Of a stretch of 12,739 nt of DNA, positions 9,188 to 12,739 are shown one piece after another. Position 1 is the stretch's first letter; every line of letters begins with the position of its first letter. The notes under the pieces are model-generated. The model was not told where the DNA came from and ran no database searches. It saw only the letters and a list, made by a program, of their open reading frames with translations. The position numbers and the translations under genes are program-made. Source of the DNA: DASSCW01 sp036556695 (GTDB lineage: Bacteria > Chloroflexota > Limnocylindria > QHBO01); contig DATBIY010000005.1 in the NCBI GenBank assembly GCA_036556695.1, positions 1-12,739 on the forward strand. Direction: 5' to 3'.

Positions 9188-9849
9188 CGCAGCTTCGTGG
9201 AGATCCACACGCCCGATTCCGCGCGTGGCTGCTTGACGGCGCCGACGCTCCGCTCCCGCGTGATGTGGCCCTTCATGCCTCGCTGTGCATGGTCTGCCGG
9301 GCCGACACCGCCGCATTCGACCTACTGACCGTGGTCGACCTGTCTCGTGCCGGGCCGCCGCCGATCGGCCCAGCAGTCCGTGCTCCCACCGATACCTGGC
9401 GTCGGGCTGTCGTCGCCACCGGTGGCGCGCTGGCAACAACGGCGGCGGTCGCCGCGGTCGCGGTGGCGCTGCAGCCTCGCACGACGCCACTGCCCGTGGC
9501 GGCGGCGTCACCTGCCAGCGTCGCCCCCACGCAAGCGGTGCTGGGCAACACCGGACGGCCAGCTGCGAAGCCAAGCGCCTCGCCGATGACAAGCACGATC
9601 CCCATGAGCACGCCCGTAGCCGTCCTACCCACCGCCGCCCCGATCACGCCGCCACTCGCGCCCACCATCGTGCCGCACACGCCGTCGCCTGGCCTGCCGA
9701 CCCCGCGCCCGACGATCCTTCCAACGGCCACGCCGCCGCCCGCCACCGCCACGCCCAGCGCCACACCGCCTCCAGAGACGCCGACGCCCGAGCCGACGGC
9801 GACGCCGGCGGAACCGACTCCGACTGAAACCGCCGTAGCGACCCCCTGA
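9184..9849 (+). CDS. Zinc-type (ZAS-like) membrane anti-sigma factor with long Pro/Thr tail
   Basis: A 221-residue protein. Residues 1-45 resemble a zinc anti-sigma domain: RFRAWLLDG, then LHASLCMVC with His31, Cys35 and Cys38 in the HxxxCxxC pattern. One membrane helix spans about 75-97 (basic TWRR before, Ala/Val-rich core). The remaining 124 residues are Pro/Thr/Ala-rich low complexity (PTPRPTILPTATPPP and similar) and should lie outside the cell, possibly spanning the wall or carrying O-glycans. The GTG start at 9184 overlaps the sigma-like gene stop (GTGA), and no clear Shine-Dalgarno is seen, so translation is probably coupled. The expected role is to hold the sigma-like partner inactive at the membrane. 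It matches the middle part of the fusion protein encoded just downstream but lacks that protein's C-terminal cysteine/Asp motif. Confidence 0.75.
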   Translation: MTQLRGDPHARFRAWLLDGADAPLPRDVALHASLCMVCRADTAAFDLLTVVDLSRAGPPPIGPAVRAPTDTWRRAVVATGGALATTAAVAAVAVALQPRTTPLPVAAASPASVAPTQAVLGNTGRPAAKPSASPMTSTIPMSTPVAVLPTAAPITPPLAPTIVPHTPSPGLPTPRPTILPTATPPPATATPSATPPPETPTPEPTATPAEPTPTETAVATP

Positions 9850-9853
9850 GGAG
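9848..9853 (+). promoter_or_regulatory. Ribosome binding site GAGGAG deciding a TTG start
   Basis: GAGGAG at 9848-9853 overlaps the TGA stop of the anti-sigma gene (9847-9849) and lies 8 bases before TTG at 9862. This ideal spacing is the main reason for accepting the rare TTG start. It also shows that the fusion gene follows the split pair in one transcript, with an intergenic gap of only 12 bases. Confidence 0.75.
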
Positions 9854-9861
9854 CCCACATC

Positions 9862-11415
9862 TTGGCCCGCATCCTGCACGTCCCAGGCGCCGTACGGAGG
9901 TCACTGCCACTGCGAACGGAGCTCGTGCCCCAGCTCACCGCGCGACGCAGGCGGCGCCATGACGGCGACGCCGCTGCGGTGCGGGAATTTCGCGAACGAT
10001 TCACCGGGAGGCTGACCGCTTTCGCGCTGCTGCTCACGCTCGGCGACGAGGCTGAAGCTGCCCGGGCATCTACGACAGCCCTGGATCGCGCCTCCCGCGT
10101 GCTCGATGCAGGACGCCGCCTGGCGGATCCACCTGCCTGGCTGCGGCGTCGCGTCCTGCTCGGCGCCAATCCGCCGACCAGACAGATCCGAGTGCTGGCA
10201 CGCCGCCAACCGATTCATCCTGGGCGACGCGCGGCGCTCCGCTTCCTGGGCGTGTCCGACGTCGTGCTGGACGGCCTGGCCGTGCTTTCACCATCCGAAC
10301 GCGCCGCGCTCATCGCGGCCGACGCGGAACGCTTCGGCCCATCCGGCGTTCAGGAGATCCTGGGCCTGGGCCCGATAGCCGCGGGCCGTGTGCTGACGCG
10401 GGCACGTCGGCGTTACCTGGCAGCCGCTGGAACCCTGCTGGACGACACTCCGTGGGCGCGGCGCGAGCGTGGCGGGCCGATTGCCCGACGGGTGCGGCTG
10501 GCCGGCGAGGCGGCCATCGCAGCCGGCGGACCCTCCACCACGACGGTGGACGAGAACCACAGGCGGATGCGGGCCTGGCTCATCGCCGGCGCGTCTGGGG
10601 CGCCGCCTGCCGAGCTGGCGCTGCACGCCATGGAATGCCGATCCTGCTCAAACGCGATCGTGTCGCTCGATTCCCTGGGGGCGGTGGACACCGCGCATCC
10701 CATCGAGGTCGCGGCTCGTACAGAAGAGGTGCGTCCGTGGTGGCTCGAATGGGCGCGCTATGCGGCCGCCCCCGCGCTCGTGGTGATCGTGGCCCTCACC
10801 GGCGTGGCAGCGCCGGCAAGCCTGTCCGAGCAGGGATTGCTTGGGCTCGGAGGGTCGCCGGCACCCGGCGGCGACGATGACCTGGGTATCGGCTTCCCAT
10901 GGCCGTTCGGAGGCGATCCTTCGCCGGAGGGCTCTGCTGCCGAGCCGACAGTCGGCGGTATCCCCGGCCAGAGCATTGGGCCGTTCCCTTCGATCGGCGT
11001 CGGCGGCACGGGCGGCATTCCCGGCATTCCGGGCATTCCGGGCATTCCGGCCATTCCGGGCCCCACGCTGACGCCCGTGCCAGGCAGCTCCGTCCCGCCG
11101 TTCTTCACACCTGGCGCCACGCCGACCCTGCCGATCGGCCCAACACCGCCGGGGTCGACGAGCGTGCCGACACCTACGAACCCGCCAGCGACCGCATCGC
11201 CGGATCCGACGGCTCCTCCGTCGACGCCGACGCCTGAGCCTCCTCCGCCGTCAACCCCCCCACCCACGCCTCCGCCGACGCCGGAGCCGACTCCCTCACC
11301 GCCGACGGCGAGCAACGAATGCACGGACGGAGTCGATAACGACGGCGACCTCCTGGTTGACCTGCTCGACCCAGGCTGCCTCCTGGGGCTGCGCGATAGC
11401 GAAAGCCTCCTGTAG
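9862..11415 (+). CDS. Fused sigma-like / zinc anti-sigma membrane protein with Pro/Thr linker and Ca-type C-terminal motif
   Basis: A 517-residue multidomain protein. Residues about 40-105 and 137-190 repeat the two sigma-like regions of the gene at 8570 (shared FALLLTLGD, AWLR.RVL, LS..ERAAL, RAR.RYL.AA). Residues 235-262 repeat the anti-sigma start (RMRAWLIAG, then LHAMECRSC with His255, Cys259, Cys262). A membrane helix lies at about 299-316. Next come a Gly/Pro/Asp segment, Gly-Ile-Pro repeats (386-400) and a Pro/Thr linker (401-483). The C-terminus has Cys487, DGVDNDGD (489-496), Asp500, Asp503 and Cys506: a calcium-binding-like loop between two cysteines, of a kind seen in secreted surface proteins. 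The N-terminus should be in the cytoplasm and the tail outside. TTG start at 9862. I know of no named family with this full order. If it regulates transcription, proteolytic release from the membrane would be needed. Confidence 0.75.
   Translation: MARILHVPGAVRRSLPLRTELVPQLTARRRRRHDGDAAAVREFRERFTGRLTAFALLLTLGDEAEAARASTTALDRASRVLDAGRRLADPPAWLRRRVLLGANPPTRQIRVLARRQPIHPGRRAALRFLGVSDVVLDGLAVLSPSERAALIAADAERFGPSGVQEILGLGPIAAGRVLTRARRRYLAAAGTLLDDTPWARRERGGPIARRVRLAGEAAIAAGGPSTTTVDENHRRMRAWLIAGASGAPPAELALHAMECRSCSNAIVSLDSLGAVDTAHPIEVAARTEEVRPWWLEWARYAAAPALVVIVALTGVAAPASLSEQGLLGLGGSPAPGGDDDLGIGFPWPFGGDPSPEGSAAEPTVGGIPGQSIGPFPSIGVGGTGGIPGIPGIPGIPAIPGPTLTPVPGSSVPPFFTPGATPTLPIGPTPPGSTSVPTPTNPPATASPDPTAPPSTPTPEPPPPSTPPPTPPPTPEPTPSPPTASNECTDGVDNDGDLLVDLLDPGCLLGLRDSESLL
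11014..11058 (+). repeat. 9-bp tandem repeat (five copies) encoding Gly-Ile-Pro
   Basis: GGCATTCCG is repeated five times (11014-11022, 11023-11031, 11032-11040, 11041-11049, 11050-11058), with single changes in the first (CCC end) and last (GCC start) copies. It is in frame in the fusion gene and encodes G-I-P units, four exact and then A-I-P. It sits in the predicted extracellular stalk. The near-identical DNA marks a slippage-prone site. Confidence 0.9.
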
Positions 11416-11425
11416 CTCGAGCTAC
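11412..11425. terminator. 14-bp palindrome holding the stop codons of two convergent genes
   Basis: GTAGCTCGAGCTAC (11412-11425) is perfectly self-complementary. The plus-strand TAG (11413-11415) ends the fusion gene and the minus-strand TAG (11424-11422) ends ppdK, with only CTCGAG between them. No other hairpin lies between the two genes. It may act as a weak bidirectional terminator, but the stem is short and has no real loop, so the termination call is weak while the palindrome itself is certain. Confidence 0.4.
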
Positions 11426-12739
11426 TTGTCGCGCACCTCGCTCGAGCTGAGCGCCGCCTGCGCCGCGGCCAGGCGCGCCACCGGCACGCGGAACGGCGAG
11501 CAGGAGACGTAGTTCAGTCCCACCTCGTGGCAGAAGGCGATGCTTGCCGGATCACCACCGTGCTCGCCGCAGATGCCCACCTTGAGGTCCCTGCGGGCGG
11601 CGCGGCCGCGCTCGGTGGCGAGGCGCACGAGTTGCCCTACCCCGTCGCGATCAAGAACCTGGAACGGGTTCTCGGGCAGGACCTTGCGATCGACGTATTG
11701 CAGCAGGAACTTGCCCTCGGCATCGTCGCGGCTGAAGCCGTAGGTCATCTGCGTCAGGTCGTTCGTGCCGAAGCTGAAGAACTCGGCATGCTCGGCGATC
11801 TCGCCGGCGGTCAGCGCACCGCGCGGCACCTCGATCATCGTTCCGAACTTGTAATCGACCTGCTGGCCGGACGCCTTGACGATGGCCGCCACCTCGGCCT
11901 CCAGTACGCGGCGCGTCTCGGCCAGCTCGTTCACGTGGCCTACCAACGGGATCATGATCTCCGGCAGCGGCGTGCGGCCCTCGGCCGCCACGCGCGCCGC
12001 ACCGGCCAGGATGGCCCGCGTCTGCATTCGCACGATGTCGGGCACCATCAACCCCAGCCGCACGCCGCGAAGGCCGAGCATGGGGTTCACCTCGCGCATC
12101 TGTTCGACAGCCGCCAGCAGCCCCTCTGCCTCGACCAGCTCGGCCTCCATGGCAGCCCGGTCCGTCGAGCCACCGACTGAGGCCTTCCCCTCGCGGCCGA
12201 TGAGCTTCATTGCTCGCGCCGCGTCCTTCTCGCCGAAGATCCGGGTCAGGCCCTTCTCCACGGCAGGCAATGCGCGGTCGGCCACGGCATCGGTCTGAAC
12301 CGACGGCGCCTCCAGCAGCGTGCGAAGGCGGGTCACCTTCGCCAGCAGCTCGTCGTGCGACGGCAGGAACTCGTGCAGCGGCGGGTCGATAAGGCGAATG
12401 ACCACCGGCAAGCCGTCCATGGCCCGGAAAAGACCAGCGAAGTCATCGGTCTGCAGGCTCTCGAGCTCAGCCAGGGCGTCGTCGAACACGCGGATGGCCT
12501 GGGCGTCCTCGGAGCCGATGCTCTCGCCCGCATCCCGCCGTCGCTTCGCCTCGGTGGCCCGGTTCGCATTCAGGATCATGCGGCGCACGGCCGGCAGGCG
12601 CTCCTCCTCGAAGAACATGTGCTCGGTGCGGCACAGTCCGATGCCCTGCGCCCCGAAGGCGCGTGCCCGCTCGGCGTCACGCGGGTAGTCGGCGTTGGCC
12701 CACACCTGCAAACGCCGAATCTCATCGGCCCAGCCCAGC
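11422..12739 (-). CDS. ppdK: Pyruvate phosphate dikinase, C-terminal PEP/pyruvate-binding domain (partial, 5' end beyond right edge)
   Basis: The C-terminal 439 codons or so of PPDK, which interconverts pyruvate + ATP + Pi with PEP + AMP + PPi in gluconeogenesis or glycolysis. The frame stays open to the window edge with family sequence (LGWADEIRRL), so TTG at 12711 is not the true start. Visible signatures are GIGLCRTEHMFF (active-site Arg), FRAMDGLPVVIRLIDPPLHEFLP (second Arg), NPMLGLRGVRLG, MIEVPRGAL (Glu for Mg2+), FSFGTNDLTQMTYGFSRDD (Asn-Asp for PEP) and GICGEHGGDPASIAFC (catalytic acid Cys), ending SCSPFRVPVARLAAAQAAL. All match the known PEP site of the family. Between HEFLP and NPMLG there are about 91 residues, well above the 35-45 I recall as usual. 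The N-terminal ATP-grasp and central phosphohistidine domains lie outside the window. Convergent with the fusion gene, 6 bases apart. Confidence 0.95.
   Translation of the reverse strand, partial: LGWADEIRRLQVWANADYPRDAERARAFGAQGIGLCRTEHMFFEEERLPAVRRMILNANRATEAKRRRDAGESIGSEDAQAIRVFDDALAELESLQTDDFAGLFRAMDGLPVVIRLIDPPLHEFLPSHDELLAKVTRLRTLLEAPSVQTDAVADRALPAVEKGLTRIFGEKDAARAMKLIGREGKASVGGSTDRAAMEAELVEAEGLLAAVEQMREVNPMLGLRGVRLGLMVPDIVRMQTRAILAGAARVAAEGRTPLPEIMIPLVGHVNELAETRRVLEAEVAAIVKASGQQVDYKFGTMIEVPRGALTAGEIAEHAEFFSFGTNDLTQMTYGFSRDDAEGKFLLQYVDRKVLPENPFQVLDRDGVGQLVRLATERGRAARRDLKVGICGEHGGDPASIAFCHEVGLNYVSCSPFRVPVARLAAAQAALSSSEVRDK

Noticed and set aside
8510..9592. A 360-codon minus-strand frame opposite the sigma-like and anti-sigma genes
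   Set aside because: No recognisable domain; the plus-strand pair has paralogue support, GTGA coupling and domain motifs.
9273..11324. Minus-strand frames (9273-10169, 10758-11324) that look like elastin-like Gly/Val-rich proteins
   Set aside because: The Gly/Val pattern is the antisense reading of the Pro/Thr codons of the anti-sigma and fusion gene tails, not an independent gene.
12709..12711. TTG as a start codon for a short PPDK-like protein
   Set aside because: The frame remains open upstream to the window edge with family sequence (LGWADEIRRL), so the gene is simply cut by the window.

Overview
The window is very GC-rich bacterial chromosome with tightly packed genes, many GTG or TTG starts, and hairpins that lack T-tracts. 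Gene content suggests a high-GC member of Chloroflexota or a neighbouring Terrabacteria lineage: a primary sigma factor with a Lys/Ala/Thr-rich tail directly behind dnaG, a pyruvate phosphate dikinase gene nearby, and Pro/Thr-rich secreted tails. This placement is an inference from remembered family patterns; no 16S rRNA or ribosomal protein is present to confirm it.

Left part (1-4123, all minus strand): the 5' part of a tRNA is cut by the window edge. Beside it lies a three-gene set transcribed right to left: a secreted DUF4331 protein (3026-4123), a membrane-anchored TPR protein (1551-2936) and a NicO-type nickel/cobalt exporter with a large periplasmic domain and a histidine-rich loop (106-1554). 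The last two overlap by GTGA and are probably translationally coupled. A strong hairpin separates the DUF4331 gene from the TPR gene. The set looks like an envelope metal-handling operon of unknown exact role.

Middle (4338-8365, minus strand): dnaG (primase) then rpoD (primary sigma factor), 4 bases apart, as in the classical macromolecular-synthesis operon, closed by a perfect 13-bp inverted repeat. RpoD has three notable departures from the family: an H1-like N-terminal tail built partly from an 18-bp tandem repeat, an insertion of about 180 residues between regions 1.2 and 2, and an extra segment of about 30 residues in region 3 that seems to repeat the GREPT helix.

Right (8570-11415, plus strand): the most interesting part. 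A divergent ECF-sigma-like gene overlaps by GTGA a gene for a zinc-type (HxxxCxxC) membrane anti-sigma protein with a long Pro/Thr tail. Immediately downstream is a paralogue of the whole pair fused into one 517-residue polypeptide: sigma-like domain, zinc anti-sigma motif, membrane helix, Gly-Ile-Pro repeats, Pro/Thr linker and a terminal DNDGD calcium-type motif flanked by two cysteines. A tandem split/fused pair of this kind, ending in a surface domain, is the best candidate for an undescribed signalling system here. The cassette sits on the opposite strand within what looks like a ppdK-dnaG-rpoD housekeeping block.

Right edge (11422-12739, minus strand): the C-terminal PEP-binding domain of pyruvate phosphate dikinase, convergent with the fusion gene. 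Both stop codons lie inside one 14-bp palindrome.
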